Counted from the stretch's first letter, positions 1 to 9,416 are shown. The stretch is DNA of 31,023 bases from Candidatus Methylomirabilota bacterium (GCA_016209725.1 JACQVO010000044.1:1-31023); one strand, 5' to 3'. Program-made: numbers and translations. Notes: generated by a model from the sequence alone, not told the origin.

Positions 1-2
1 AC

Positions 3-254
3 TACCGCGAGGCCCTGGGCGAGGGGGCGACGGAGGCCCAGATCAAGCGTTTCATGGGGGAGCAGCACCACCGGATCATTCAGACCCTCCTGGCCGGCCA
101 GTCCCTGGAGGTCGCCCCATCCGGGGCGCCGGAGGAACCTCCGGCCGAATCGGTCTCCCCCCCGACCGGACCTGACCTCCCCCTGACCGATGAGGCCATC
201 GATCAGCTCATCGTTGAATACCTCCGAACCCGGCGCGCCGCCGAGCCCCGCTGA
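3..254 (+). CDS. C-terminal end of an unrecognised protein (partial)
   Basis: This is the only plus-strand gene. The reading frame is open from the window's first bases and runs to a TGA at 252-254, so the N-terminus lies outside the window. An internal ATG at 54 exists, but the frame is open and protein-like upstream of it, which argues for a truncated longer gene rather than a 66-residue one. The visible 83 residues begin with an Ala/Glu-rich, probably helical stretch, pass through a Pro/Ser/Glu-rich linker (about residues 40-62 of the visible part) and end in an acidic helix-like tail with LTDEAIDQLIVEYL. I recognise no family and assign no function. It is convergent with maf and ends about 10 bases before a dispersed inverted-repeat element. 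Confidence 0.55.
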   Translation, partial: YREALGEGATEAQIKRFMGEQHHRIIQTLLAGQSLEVAPSGAPEEPPAESVSPPTGPDLPLTDEAIDQLIVEYLRTRRAAEPR

Positions 255-262
255 ACCCGAAT

Positions 263-426
263 ATTTCACCGCCAAGCCCGCAGAGATCGCAAAGAGTCGC
301 AGACTCTCGTCGAGCCGCACAAGCGTTCGGACTGAAGCGTTCCGGACTGCGCGTCCAGGCATTCCTCCCCGCCGTCATGAATATGGAGAGTTCCTTTGCG
401 TACTTCGCGTGCTTTGCGGTTGAACT
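263..426. repeat. Dispersed inverted-repeat element, CGCAAAG/CGCAGAG family, copy 1
   Basis: The gap between the plus-strand gene (stop at 254) and maf (stop at 521) is mostly this element. The left arm near 263-298 reads as units such as CCGCAGAGATCGCAAAG. The right arm near 390-426, reverse-complemented, reads as CCGCAAAGCACGCGAAG followed by TACGCAAAGG. The arms are therefore imperfect inverted repeats built from short CGCAAAG-like units, with about 90 bases between them. Copy 2 lies at 30233-30305. Because it sits between convergent genes it could act as a bidirectional terminator, but there is no U-tract that proves this. Nothing else is seen in 427-520. Confidence 0.6.
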
Positions 427-520
427 GCACTTTTCGGGTTGAACACTCTTCCCCCGAACCAGCCGTGAGGCCTTCAGCGACCCGGCAAGCCATCCGAGGG
501 CCCCACGGCGAATCCCGCGC

Positions 521-1162
521 TCAGGTCCGCGCCGCCTCCCACAGGTCCAGGCTGAACCGCCGGAGCAACATGGCCAGGGTGGGAAGGGGGAGGCCGACGA
601 TGGTGGAATAGTCCCCCTCGATCCCCTCCACCAGGAGGGCCCCGCGGCCTTGGATGGCGTAGGCGCCCGCTTTGTCCAGCGGCTCGCCGGTGGCGACGTA
701 CGCCGCCGCCTCGACGGGATCGAAGGCCCGCATCCGCACCAGCGTCGTCGCGGCGGCCACCTCGGCACGCCCCGTCTCCGCCTCCGTCACCGCCACCCCC
801 GTGATCACCTGATGGGTCCGGCCCGCCAGTCGCCGGAGGAACTCTCGGGCCTCTTGGCTATGGCGGGGCTTGCCGAGGCCGATCCCCTCGCAGACGACGA
901 TCGTGTCGGCCCCGATGATGAGGCCACGCCCGAGGCGGGCGGCGACGTCCTCCGCCTTCGCCCGGGCCAGGCGGCAGGCGCGGGCCTCGGGGTTCTCGCC
1001 GTCTGGACCCGGGCCGGCCTGCCTGCCGCGACGACTGCGGCGCAGGCAGGCTCCGTTCTCGTCCAGCGCGCTGGGATAGACGCGGAAGGGCAGGCCGATC
1101 TGTCGCAGCAGGGCGGCCCGTCGTGGGGACGCGGAGGCCAGGATGATCTCGGGGATGGGCAT
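521..1162 (-). CDS. maf: Maf/YhdE family nucleoside triphosphate pyrophosphatase
   Basis: Maf proteins are cytosolic house-cleaning enzymes that hydrolyse dTTP, UTP or modified NTPs to monophosphates. The 213-residue product shows the family's N-terminal LASASPRRAALL (residues 8-19), the GADTIVV motif, a KP pair shortly after, and the hallmark EPLDKAGAYAIQG followed by EGIEGDYSTIVGLPL near the C-terminus. I start at 1162 because the conserved region begins there; the frame stays open upstream to 1228, but that extension is encoded by an intergenic repeat. There is an odd Arg/Gly-rich insertion at about residues 36-56, just after the conserved DE, where Maf proteins normally have a short loop; most of it is encoded by a GC-rich palindrome at 1017-1051. 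It is the last gene of the minus-strand run, after the DUF4321 gene. Confidence 0.9.
   Translation of the reverse strand: MPIPEIILASASPRRAALLRQIGLPFRVYPSALDENGACLRRSRRGRQAGPGPDGENPEARACRLARAKAEDVAARLGRGLIIGADTIVVCEGIGLGKPRHSQEAREFLRRLAGRTHQVITGVAVTEAETGRAEVAAATTLVRMRAFDPVEAAAYVATGEPLDKAGAYAIQGRGALLVEGIEGDYSTIVGLPLPTLAMLLRRFSLDLWEAART
1017..1051. repeat. CCTGCCTG palindrome inserted in frame in maf
   Basis: The bases GCCTGCCTGCCGC at 1017-1029 and GCGGCGCAGGCAGGC at 1037-1051 form a hairpin with a 7-base loop and one small bulge. It lies wholly inside maf and encodes about residues 38-49, an Arg-rich stretch with no counterpart in usual Maf proteins. Related palindromes occur at 5121-5147 (intergenic) and 8751-8776 (in asnB). 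Confidence 0.65.
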
Positions 1163-1183
1163 GGGTCTACGCGGAAGAGAGAA

Positions 1184-1320
1184 CTCCGAATTTCGAATGT
1201 CGAATTTCGAATGTCGAATATCGAACAAGGAATACCGAATGACGAACGCGCAGGGAAAGGGGCTGCCACAATAGAGCTGGTTCGAAATTCGGAATTCGGT
1301 TGTTCGACATTTGATATTGG
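1184..1320. repeat. TCGAATGTCGAA inverted-repeat element, copy 1
   Basis: This element fills most of the 192-base gap between DUF4321 (stop at 1355) and maf (start at 1162). The left arm (about 1186-1243) repeats units such as TTTCGAATGTCGAA and ends GAATGACGAA. The right arm (about 1281-1318) reads TTCGAAATTCGGAATTCGG and then TTCGACATTTGATATT. Reverse-complemented, the right arm matches the left, so the whole is an AT-rich inverted repeat with a short GC-rich centre in an otherwise GC-rich locus. Copy 2 is at 29012-29120. It leaves a frame open upstream of maf that would add 22 repeat-derived residues if an upstream ATG at 1228 were used. Confidence 0.7.
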
Positions 1321-1354
1321 TTTCCGCCTCAGCGAGCGGATACTGACCATGCGG

Positions 1355-1624
1355 TCACAGCTTGCGGTAGATGAGGAGTGCGAGCACGATGCCCAGCAGG
1401 CTCGCCAGGTTGATCTTCACGGTGAGGCCCAGGGTCAGCGTGATGACCCTGAGGTCCAGGATCGCCGGGGGCGAGATGCCGGGGTTCACCCCCCGGGAGA
1501 AGACCTTCTCCAGGTACCCCCCGGGTGCCAGGGTACCGATCACCTCGCCGATCACGCTGCCGATCAGGGCCCCCAGGATCAGGATCACCAGCAGGACGAC
1601 CACGCTATCCAGCTTCTTGGCCAC
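1355..1624 (-). CDS. DUF4321 small inner-membrane protein
   Basis: The 89-residue product has a hydrophobic helix at about residues 8-28, a short middle segment rich in Gly/Pro with SPPAILDLRVITLTLGL, and a second helix at about 66-87 ending in IYRKL. This layout and the closing NLASLLGIVLALLIYRKL fit the DUF4321 family, whose function is unknown. I choose a GTG start at 1624: it is preceded by AAGGAGG nine bases upstream, and residues from here onward match the family, whereas the longer frame to 1708 adds an Arg/Cys-rich unconserved stretch. The start overlaps the end of the WecA-like gene by 20 bases, implying coupled translation. Downstream, a repeat element separates it from maf. Confidence 0.8.
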   Translation of the reverse strand: MAKKLDSVVVLLVILILGALIGSVIGEVIGTLAPGGYLEKVFSRGVNPGISPPAILDLRVITLTLGLTVKINLASLLGIVLALLIYRKL

Positions 1625-2675
1625 GGCTCGGCCCCTCCTTCGAGGCGCCGACCCCCCACGCGGGCGCCTTGCGCAGCACCATACCGAAGATGAACAGGAC
1701 GCTGGCACTCCCCAACAGCGCCAGCAGGGAGAGGCGGAGCGTCACCGAGGAGACCAGGAGAGCGGTGAGTGCCTGCGAGAGAGAGAAGAGATAAATGAGC
1801 AGCACAACCTCCACCCGTCCTAATCCCAGTTTCACCAGCCGGTGCGAGGAATGATCCCGGCCGCCAACGACCGGCGATTGCCCCCGCCGCAATCGCAAGA
1901 TCACTACCAGGGTGGTGTCGAAGATGGGATACGCCAGCACCAGGAGGGGGATGACGAGTGATGTGGGCAACGTGGGGCTGCGCCAACTGCCCAGGGCCGC
2001 CAGGCAGGCGAGACTGAAGCCGAGGAACAGGCTCCCCGCGTCGCCCATGAAGATCCGGGACCGAAAATTCCAGGGCAAGAACCCGAGGCACGCGCCGGCC
2101 AGGGCCGCCCCAGCCCTGACCGTGGGCAACTGCTCTGGGCCGACCTCGACGTACCGTGCGGCCATGGCCGCGAAAGTCAGCCCGGCGATGGCTGCCACGC
2201 CCGCCGACAGGCCGTTCATGTTGTCGAGGAGGTTGAAGGCATTGGTGATCCCTACGATCCACAAGAGAGTAATTGGGATACTGAGCCAGGGGGTGCCGAG
2301 GAAGTTGATCGTGATCCCGGCGTTGATGACGATGGCCGCCAGGAACCCCTCGAAGATCAGCCGGAGCCACCAACGTATCCCTTCGGCGTGCGGGTCCAGA
2401 TCATCATAGATACCCAGGAGGAGGATGAGCCCTGCCGCCACCGGGATGCTCAGCCAGATGCGGTCGACCGGCCCGCCGGCCAGGACGCCGGCAACCTGCG
2501 CGATGGCAATCGCCACCCCGCCCAGGAGGGGCGTCGGCTGTCCATGGATCTTCTTATCGCCCGGCTGGTCCACCACGCCGAGGGTCATGGCCGCCAGACG
2601 GCAGGCCGGAGTCAGGAGCAGGGCCGCCCCGAAGGCCACCAGGAAGGGAGTGAGGAGGGGGGCGAGATACCCCAT
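1605..2675 (-). CDS. WecA/TagO-type undecaprenyl-phosphate HexNAc-1-phosphate transferase
   Basis: This is a 356-residue polytopic membrane protein (about ten or eleven hydrophobic helices) of the glycosyltransferase family 4 phosphoglycosyltransferases. These enzymes move GlcNAc-1-phosphate, or a related sugar phosphate, from a UDP-sugar to undecaprenyl phosphate and so start polysaccharide repeat-unit synthesis on the inner face of the membrane. Visible motifs are GIYDDLD (D91, D92, Mg-binding), NAFNLLDNMNGLSAG (145-159), GDAGSLFLGF and the cytosolic GRDHSSHRL (HxxHR-type) loop. Position 154 is Asn where many relatives have Asp. A charged tail follows the last helix. It begins three bases after the dehydrogenase stop. 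A WecA-like role is secure; the exact sugar is not. Confidence 0.88.
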   Translation of the reverse strand: MGYLAPLLTPFLVAFGAALLLTPACRLAAMTLGVVDQPGDKKIHGQPTPLLGGVAIAIAQVAGVLAGGPVDRIWLSIPVAAGLILLLGIYDDLDPHAEGIRWWLRLIFEGFLAAIVINAGITINFLGTPWLSIPITLLWIVGITNAFNLLDNMNGLSAGVAAIAGLTFAAMAARYVEVGPEQLPTVRAGAALAGACLGFLPWNFRSRIFMGDAGSLFLGFSLACLAALGSWRSPTLPTSLVIPLLVLAYPIFDTTLVVILRLRRGQSPVVGGRDHSSHRLVKLGLGRVEVVLLIYLFSLSQALTALLVSSVTLRLSLLALLGSASVLFIFGMVLRKAPAWGVGASKEGPSRGQEAG

Positions 2676-2678
2676 GGC

Positions 2679-4028
2679 CTACAGGCGGATCACCGTGCCG
2701 TGGCCCTGGGGGAAGCGGCGTGTGACGCCCGTGGCATCCATCAGCAACCGGCTGTGCTTGAGGAGCCAGGGGATGTCGAAGACGCTGTGGGCCACCGCCA
2801 GGCAGACACAGTCCTGGGATGCGACGGTGTGCTCGGTGAGCGGCACCGAGCGGAGGTGGGGAGCCGGGGAGGCTCCGGTATCGTGGGGGGCCTCCAAGGA
2901 AACCTCCGCCACGTGGGGATCGTGGTAGCCGACCTCGGCCCCCCGGGCCCGCAGCACCTTCATCACCTCCAGTGCCGGCGCGTTCCGGGGATCGTCGATG
3001 TCCCGCTTGAAGGCGGCCCCCAGGACCAGGATTCTGGCGCCCAAGAGCGGCTTCCCCCGTCGGTTGAGGGCCTCGGCAATCCGGTTCACCGTGAAGAACG
3101 GCATACTGGAATTGACCTCGGCCGCCAGCTCGATGAACTTGGTGTAGAAATCGTACTCCCGCGCCTTCCAGGACAGGTAGTAGGGGTCCACGGGGATGCA
3201 ATGACCGCCCACCCCGGGGCCCGGATAGAAGGGCATGAAGCCGAAGGGCTTGGTGGAGGCGGCGTCGATCACCTCCCAGATGTCAATGCCCATCCGCTCA
3301 CACAGCTTGGTCAGTTCGTTCACCAGCGCGATGTTCACGCTCCGGAAGATGTTCTCCAGGAGCTTGCACATCTCGGCCACCTTGGGGCCCGAGACCCGGT
3401 GGATCTGCTCGGGCGGGACGAGGAGAGCGAACAGCGCGCAGGCGGCCTCGCCGGAGGCCGCGTCAATGCCTCCCACGACCTTGGGCGTATTGTGGGCGCC
3501 GAACTGCTTGTTGCCCGGGTCGATCCGCTCCGGCGAGAAGGCGAGGAGGAAATCGCGCCCCGCCCGGCGCCCGCCCGCCTCCAGTATGGGGCGGACCAGT
3601 TCCTCGGTGGTGCCGGGGTAGGTGGTGGACTGCAGGACCACGAGGGCCCCCCGGACGACGTGGGGCGCCAGGGATCGGCAGGCCGCCTCGATGTAGGAGA
3701 GGTCCGGCGCCTTCATCCGGGTGAAAGGGGTGGGCACGCAGATCACCATGGCATCCGCCTGGGCGCAGTCAGGGTAGACGGTGCTGGCGGACAGGCGCCC
3801 GGCCTGCACCAGAGGGGCCAGGTCTCTGCTGGGGACGTCCGGGATGTGACTCTCGCCTCGATTAATGGCCTGCACGCGCTTGCCGTCCACGTCGATCCCG
3901 AGCACCCGCACGCCGGCCCGCGCAAATTCTACCGCCAGCGGCAGGCCCACATACCCCAGGCCGATGACGGCCACCGTCACGCGCTTGGTCCGAGCCTTCT
4001 CCAGGAAACCGGCGCGCGAGCCGCTCAT
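2679..4028 (-). CDS. UDP-N-acetylhexosamine 6-dehydrogenase (WbpA/WecC-like)
   Basis: Nucleotide-sugar dehydrogenases oxidise C6 of UDP-GlcNAc or UDP-ManNAc to the uronic acid with two NAD molecules. The 449-residue product has the Rossmann motif GLGYVGLPLA (from residue 23), STTYPGTTEE (135-143), SPERIDPGN (165-173) and the catalytic-Cys block PGPGVGGHCIPVDPYYL with Cys277, then the C-terminal NDP-sugar domain with VLGAAFKRDIDDPRNAPALE. SPERIDPGN and GPGVGGHCIPVDPYY are typical of the HexNAc-specific branch, not of UDP-glucose dehydrogenase. I prefer the ATG at 4028, preceded by GGGAG, over an ATG at 4046 that lacks a ribosome site. The nearby WbpP-like epimerase and AsnB homologue make a HexNAc uronate product plausible. 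Confidence 0.88.
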   Translation of the reverse strand: MSGSRAGFLEKARTKRVTVAVIGLGYVGLPLAVEFARAGVRVLGIDVDGKRVQAINRGESHIPDVPSRDLAPLVQAGRLSASTVYPDCAQADAMVICVPTPFTRMKAPDLSYIEAACRSLAPHVVRGALVVLQSTTYPGTTEELVRPILEAGGRRAGRDFLLAFSPERIDPGNKQFGAHNTPKVVGGIDAASGEAACALFALLVPPEQIHRVSGPKVAEMCKLLENIFRSVNIALVNELTKLCERMGIDIWEVIDAASTKPFGFMPFYPGPGVGGHCIPVDPYYLSWKAREYDFYTKFIELAAEVNSSMPFFTVNRIAEALNRRGKPLLGARILVLGAAFKRDIDDPRNAPALEVMKVLRARGAEVGYHDPHVAEVSLEAPHDTGASPAPHLRSVPLTEHTVASQDCVCLAVAHSVFDIPWLLKHSRLLMDATGVTRRFPQGHGTVIRL

Positions 4029-4044
4029 GCACTCACTCCCGTCC

Positions 4045-4062
4045 ACACGGCTGCTGCCGTGT
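4045..4062. other. Small perfect hairpin in the gap upstream of the dehydrogenase
   Basis: The 84-base gap between the SDR gene (stop at 4113) and the dehydrogenase (start at 4028) contains ACACGGC at 4045-4051 and its exact complement GCCGTGT at 4056-4062 around a TGCT loop. A second weaker pairing of CGTGTC and GACACG lies near 4079-4103. There is no U-tract, so I do not call a terminator. A role in processing or in restraining dehydrogenase translation is possible but unproven. Confidence 0.35.
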
Positions 4063-4112
4063 AACGTTTGACGCGGAGCGTGTCACGTCACCCGAGACAC
4101 GTTCCACGCAGG

Positions 4113-5084
4113 TCAGCGGGCAAAATGTTCCCGACACCACACGATGGTCTTCTTGAGGCCGGCCTCAAGATCCACCCGGGGAGTAAAGCCGAGGCGGCGT
4201 TTGGCCTTGTCCGCCGACGGCACCCGCCGCCGCGTGTCCTCGAACCCCTCGCCGTAGTAGGCCTCGTAGGGATCGAACCGCACGGGCGATTTGGACCGGG
4301 CGAGGCGCTTGATGGTCTCCGCCAGCCCCAGGATGCTGGTTTCGCTGGTGCTGCCGATGTTGAAGACCTCGCCGACGGCCTCCTTCGCCTCGCCGGCCAG
4401 CAGGGTGCCGGCCACCGTATCCTCGATATAGGTGAAGCAGCGGGTCTGTTTCCCGTCACCATGCACCGTGATCGGATCACCTCGCAGGGCCTGCCGGATG
4501 AAGTTGGCCACGACACTGCCGTAGCCCCGCTCGTCCAGCCGCGGGCCGTAGGAGTTGAAGTACCGCACGATGGAGATCGGGAGGCCCTTGGCCGCATAGG
4601 CGAAGGCGAAGTGCTCGTCGATGGCCTTGGACATGGAGTAGGACCAGCGGGCCACCCCGGTGGACCCCAATACCCGGTCGTCGTCCTCCCGGAAGGGGAC
4701 GTGGCTTGCCTTCCCGTAGATCTCCGAGCTGGAAGCCAGGACCAGTCGCTTCCAGTACTTGAAGGCCAGGCCCAGGACGACCTCCGTCCCGCGCACGTTC
4801 GTGTTGATGGCTGCCAGGGGATCGTGCAGGATGTTCCGCACGCCCACCGCAGCGGCGAGGTGGAAGACGAGATCCATGGAGGGGATGAAGCGCTCCAGCA
4901 GGGGCTCGTTCAGGATGGAGTCATTGATGAAGTGGAAGGCGGGGTGGCCAAGGAGGTGCCGGACGTTCTCGATCCGCCCGGTGGAGAGGTTGTCAATGAC
5001 CAGGACCTCGTCGCCGCGCTTGATCAGGGCGTCAACGAGATGCGAGCCGATGTACCCGGCGCCACCCGTGACGAGGACCCTCAC
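4113..5084 (-). CDS. NAD-dependent nucleotide-sugar epimerase/dehydratase (extended SDR)
   Basis: This 323-residue extended short-chain dehydrogenase acts on an NDP-sugar in the cytosol. It has the glycine-rich NAD site TGGAGYIGSH (residues 6-15), LASSSEIYG (116-124) supplying the Ser/Thr and Glu of the active site, and YSMSK with catalytic Tyr149 and Lys153, then RYFNSYGPRLDERGYG in the substrate domain. The Glu after the serines resembles UDP-glucuronate decarboxylases and some dehydratases more than plain GalE, so decarboxylase or 4-epimerase are both open; sequence comparison would decide. Translation starts at a GTG (5084) with an AGGAGG six bases upstream, a strong site. The gene lies between the dehydrogenase and a GT4 gene, after an intergenic repeat element. 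Confidence 0.8.
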   Translation of the reverse strand: MRVLVTGGAGYIGSHLVDALIKRGDEVLVIDNLSTGRIENVRHLLGHPAFHFINDSILNEPLLERFIPSMDLVFHLAAAVGVRNILHDPLAAINTNVRGTEVVLGLAFKYWKRLVLASSSEIYGKASHVPFREDDDRVLGSTGVARWSYSMSKAIDEHFAFAYAAKGLPISIVRYFNSYGPRLDERGYGSVVANFIRQALRGDPITVHGDGKQTRCFTYIEDTVAGTLLAGEAKEAVGEVFNIGSTSETSILGLAETIKRLARSKSPVRFDPYEAYYGEGFEDTRRRVPSADKAKRRLGFTPRVDLEAGLKKTIVWCREHFAR

Positions 5085-5106
5085 CTGTGACCTCCTCTCA
5101 GCACCT

Positions 5107-5232
5107 CAATGAAAAACAGACCTGTCTGCGTGCAACGCACAGGCAGGCAACCGATCCGCCGCTGGCGGAACAACCGACCAATTGTCGTTCCCGGTTTTTC
5201 GATGTCGGTTGCCGGTTTGAAATTTTTCATTG
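5107..5232. repeat. Composite inverted-repeat element between GT4 and SDR genes
   Basis: The ends are a perfect 10-base inverted repeat, CAATGAAAAA at 5107-5116 and TTTTTCATTG at 5223-5232. A second matched pair lies inside: GCAACCGAT near 5147 and ATGTCGGTTGC near 5202. Within the left arm sits a CCTGTCTG...CAGGCAGG palindrome (5121-5147), and next to it a CCGCC..GGCGG hairpin near 5157-5168, as if smaller palindromes had landed in a larger one. The element supplies the TGA stop of the upstream glycosyltransferase (5227-5229). Confidence 0.55.
5121..5147. repeat. CCTGCCTG-type palindrome, intergenic copy
   Basis: CCTGTCTGCGTGC and AACGCACAGGCAGG fold on each other almost completely. It shares its CAGGCAGG ends with the palindromes inside maf (1017-1051) and asnB (8751-8776). 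Here it lies in the leader of the SDR gene rather than in a coding region. Confidence 0.6.
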
Positions 5233-6450
5233 CTTTTGCTTGTCGGCCATCAGGCTTGTGTAGAGCGCTTCCATCTTATGGATCAGTCCCTTCACGTCAT
5301 GGCGGCTCAGGGCGTAAGGCCTGGCCGCGGCCGCCAGGCGTCCCGCCAGTGCGGGATCCGCCAGCAACCCCTGGACGGCCTGCGCCAGGGCTGGAGGGTC
5401 GTCGGGAGGGACCAGCCAGCCGGTCTCTCCCTGAACGACGAGGTCGCCCACCCCACCCACGTCCGTCGACACCACCGGGATGCCGGCGGCCATGGCCTCG
5501 ATGAGGGCCACCGGTGTCCCCTCGTTCCTGGAGCAACAGATTACCACGTCTAGCTCGCCCAGAACAGCCTGGAGATCGGTCCGCCAGCCCAGGAAATGGA
5601 TGCGGGACGCCAACCCCAGCCGGTGAGCCAATCGCCGGAGCGGTTCGCGCCGCTCCCCATCCCCCACGACGACCAGGTGGGGGGCCCGGCTCCCGCCCTC
5701 CAGGAGGGCCAGGGCCCGAAAGAGCGTGGGGTGATCCTTGATCGGGACCAGGCGCCCCACGATTCCCAGGACCGGGGCGCCGGGCGGAATGGCGAGCGCG
5801 GCGCGGAGACCGGCCTGACCAGGGGACACACGGAGGAAGGGATCCAGCTCCAGCCCAAGGGGGATCATCTGGACCTGCTCCGGCCGGCCGATCCCCATGC
5901 CCAGGAGGGCCTGGTGAAGCCGGGGGCTCAGCGTGATGATGCGGTCCGTGATGCGAGCCAGCGCCCGTTCGATCTGCAAGAACAGCCGGGTGACCCCGGG
6001 GGAAAAGTACCCCTCCAGGACGTGCCCGTGAAATGTGTGGACGATGGCCGGGACGCCCGCCAGGCGGGCCGCCACCCGGCCCAGGGCGCCCGCCTTGGCG
6101 GTGTGGGTATGCACCAGATCCGGTCGCAGGCGCCGGAAGGCGCGCACGAGTTTCCCGAGGGCCACCACGTCGCGCCCGGGGTGGATGGCGGGGCCCAACT
6201 CGGAGATGACGACAGGCTCCAGGTCCCGGGCCCGGGCCGCAGAGGAAAAGTCTCCCTCGTCCTTTCCGACGACCCCCGTGATGAGGGTGCTCAGGAACCG
6301 CATCCGGTCCAGCCCGGCCGTGAGCAGGACGACGTGCTGGGCCGGCCCGCCCATGTTCAAGCGGGCAATCACCCGGGCGACCCGAATGGGCCGCCCCAGT
6401 GGCGTGGGAGGGGCCGATACCGCAGGCGCTTGCGCTGGCGTCGTCAGCAT
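5227..6450 (-). CDS. GT4 family glycosyltransferase
   Basis: This is a 407-residue GT-B fold enzyme of family GT4 that should transfer a sugar from a nucleotide donor to the growing lipid-linked oligosaccharide at the cytosolic face of the membrane. The N-terminal acceptor domain begins after about 20 variable residues with RVARVIARLNMGGPAQHVV, a typical GT4 opening, and contains HTHTAKAG and HTFHGHVL. The C-terminal donor domain has GIVGRLVPIKDH, a VVGDGERR loop and the EX7E motif in NEGTPVALIEAMAAG. The ATG at 6450 is preceded by GGGAGGCG. The stop codon lies in the neighbouring repeat element. The donor and acceptor cannot be read from the sequence. Confidence 0.85.
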   Translation of the reverse strand: MLTTPAQAPAVSAPPTPLGRPIRVARVIARLNMGGPAQHVVLLTAGLDRMRFLSTLITGVVGKDEGDFSSAARARDLEPVVISELGPAIHPGRDVVALGKLVRAFRRLRPDLVHTHTAKAGALGRVAARLAGVPAIVHTFHGHVLEGYFSPGVTRLFLQIERALARITDRIITLSPRLHQALLGMGIGRPEQVQMIPLGLELDPFLRVSPGQAGLRAALAIPPGAPVLGIVGRLVPIKDHPTLFRALALLEGGSRAPHLVVVGDGERREPLRRLAHRLGLASRIHFLGWRTDLQAVLGELDVVICCSRNEGTPVALIEAMAAGIPVVSTDVGGVGDLVVQGETGWLVPPDDPPALAQAVQGLLADPALAGRLAAAARPYALSRHDVKGLIHKMEALYTSLMADKQKQ

Positions 6451-6493
6451 TCCACGCCTCCCTCAGGCTCCCGGGCCCGCAGGGCACGGATCC

Positions 6494-7432
6494 TCAGCAC
6501 TCGTGCTCTTTGAACCAGTCGGCCGTGCGGTGCAGCCCCTCCTGGACGTCCACGCTGGGCCGGTAGCCCAGGACATCCTCCGCCTTCCGGATGGAGGCGT
6601 AGGAGTGGCGGATGTCGGCCGGCCGGGCGGGCTCATGGATCGGCGAAAGGGTGGTCCCCAGCAGCCGGTTGAGCCACGCCGCCAACTGGTTCAGCGTGCT
6701 GGCTCGCCCGCCGGCGATGTTGAAGACCTCGCCGATCCCCCGGGGGGCCTCCGCCGCCAGCAGGTTTGCCGCGACCACGTTCTCCACGGGGGTGAAGTCC
6801 CGGGACTGCTCCCCGTCCCCGAAGATGATGGGCCGTTTCCCCGCCATCATCCGCCGCAGGAACCGGGGGATGACCGCCGCATATTCCGAATCCGGGTGCT
6901 GCCGGGGGCCGAAGACGTTGAAGTACCGCAGGCTCACCGTCTCGAGACCGTACACCTGGGAGAAGACGCGGCAATAGAACTCCGCCGCGAGCTTCGACAC
7001 CCCGTAGGGAGCCTTGGGCGCCGGAGGCAGATCCTCGGTCTTGGGCAGCGCCGAGGCATCCCCGTATACCGAGGAGGAGGAAGCGTACACCACCCGCCGG
7101 GTCCCCGCGGCCCGCGCCGCCTCCAGGAGGATCAGGGTGCCGGCCACGTTCACGGCGTTGGTCGGGCCGGGCTCCTGGATGGAGCGCGGGTTGCTGTTGA
7201 GCGCCGCCTGGTGCAGGACGACCTCGATCCCGCGGACGGCCGTGGCGACGAGACCGGGATCACACAGGTCGCCCCGCACGATCTCGATCCGGTCCTCGAT
7301 CCCGCGCAGATTCTGAAGCCGCCCCGTGGAGAAATCATCCAGGATGCGGACCGACTCGCCCCGGGCCACGAGGGCGTGGGCCAGGTTCGCCCCGATGAAT
7401 CCGGCCCCACCCGTGATCAGATAACGCGGCAT
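6494..7432 (-). CDS. UDP-sugar 4-epimerase, WbpP-like SDR
   Basis: The 312-residue product is an extended SDR close to UDP-GlcNAc/UDP-glucose C4 epimerases. It has TGGAGFIGANL (residues 7-17), DDFSTG (36-41) contacting the adenosine ribose, VLHQAALNSNPRSIQEP (a WbpP/GalE-like segment), YASSSSVYGD (116-125) and PYGVSK with Tyr143 and Lys147. It then has RYFNVFGPRQHPDSEYAAVIPRF, which is typical of the WbpP branch that interconverts UDP-GlcNAc and UDP-GalNAc or their uronic acids. It begins four bases after the asnB stop. With the WbpA-like dehydrogenase it could make UDP-GalNAcA. The exact substrate is inferred. Confidence 0.83.
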   Translation of the reverse strand: MPRYLITGGAGFIGANLAHALVARGESVRILDDFSTGRLQNLRGIEDRIEIVRGDLCDPGLVATAVRGIEVVLHQAALNSNPRSIQEPGPTNAVNVAGTLILLEAARAAGTRRVVYASSSSVYGDASALPKTEDLPPAPKAPYGVSKLAAEFYCRVFSQVYGLETVSLRYFNVFGPRQHPDSEYAAVIPRFLRRMMAGKRPIIFGDGEQSRDFTPVENVVAANLLAAEAPRGIGEVFNIAGGRASTLNQLAAWLNRLLGTTLSPIHEPARPADIRHSYASIRKAEDVLGYRPSVDVQEGLHRTADWFKEHEC

Positions 7433-7436
7433 GTCG

Positions 7437-9410
<1,974 letters not shown>

Positions 9411-9416
9411 GTCAGT

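Noticed and set aside
427..520. A promoter or terminator next to maf
   Set aside because: No convincing -35/-10 pair or hairpin with a U-tract could be seen in this short stretch.
2388..4064. A 558-codon plus-strand open frame
   Set aside because: Antisense to the dehydrogenase and the start of the WecA-like gene; Gly/His/Gln-rich with no domain and no ribosome site.
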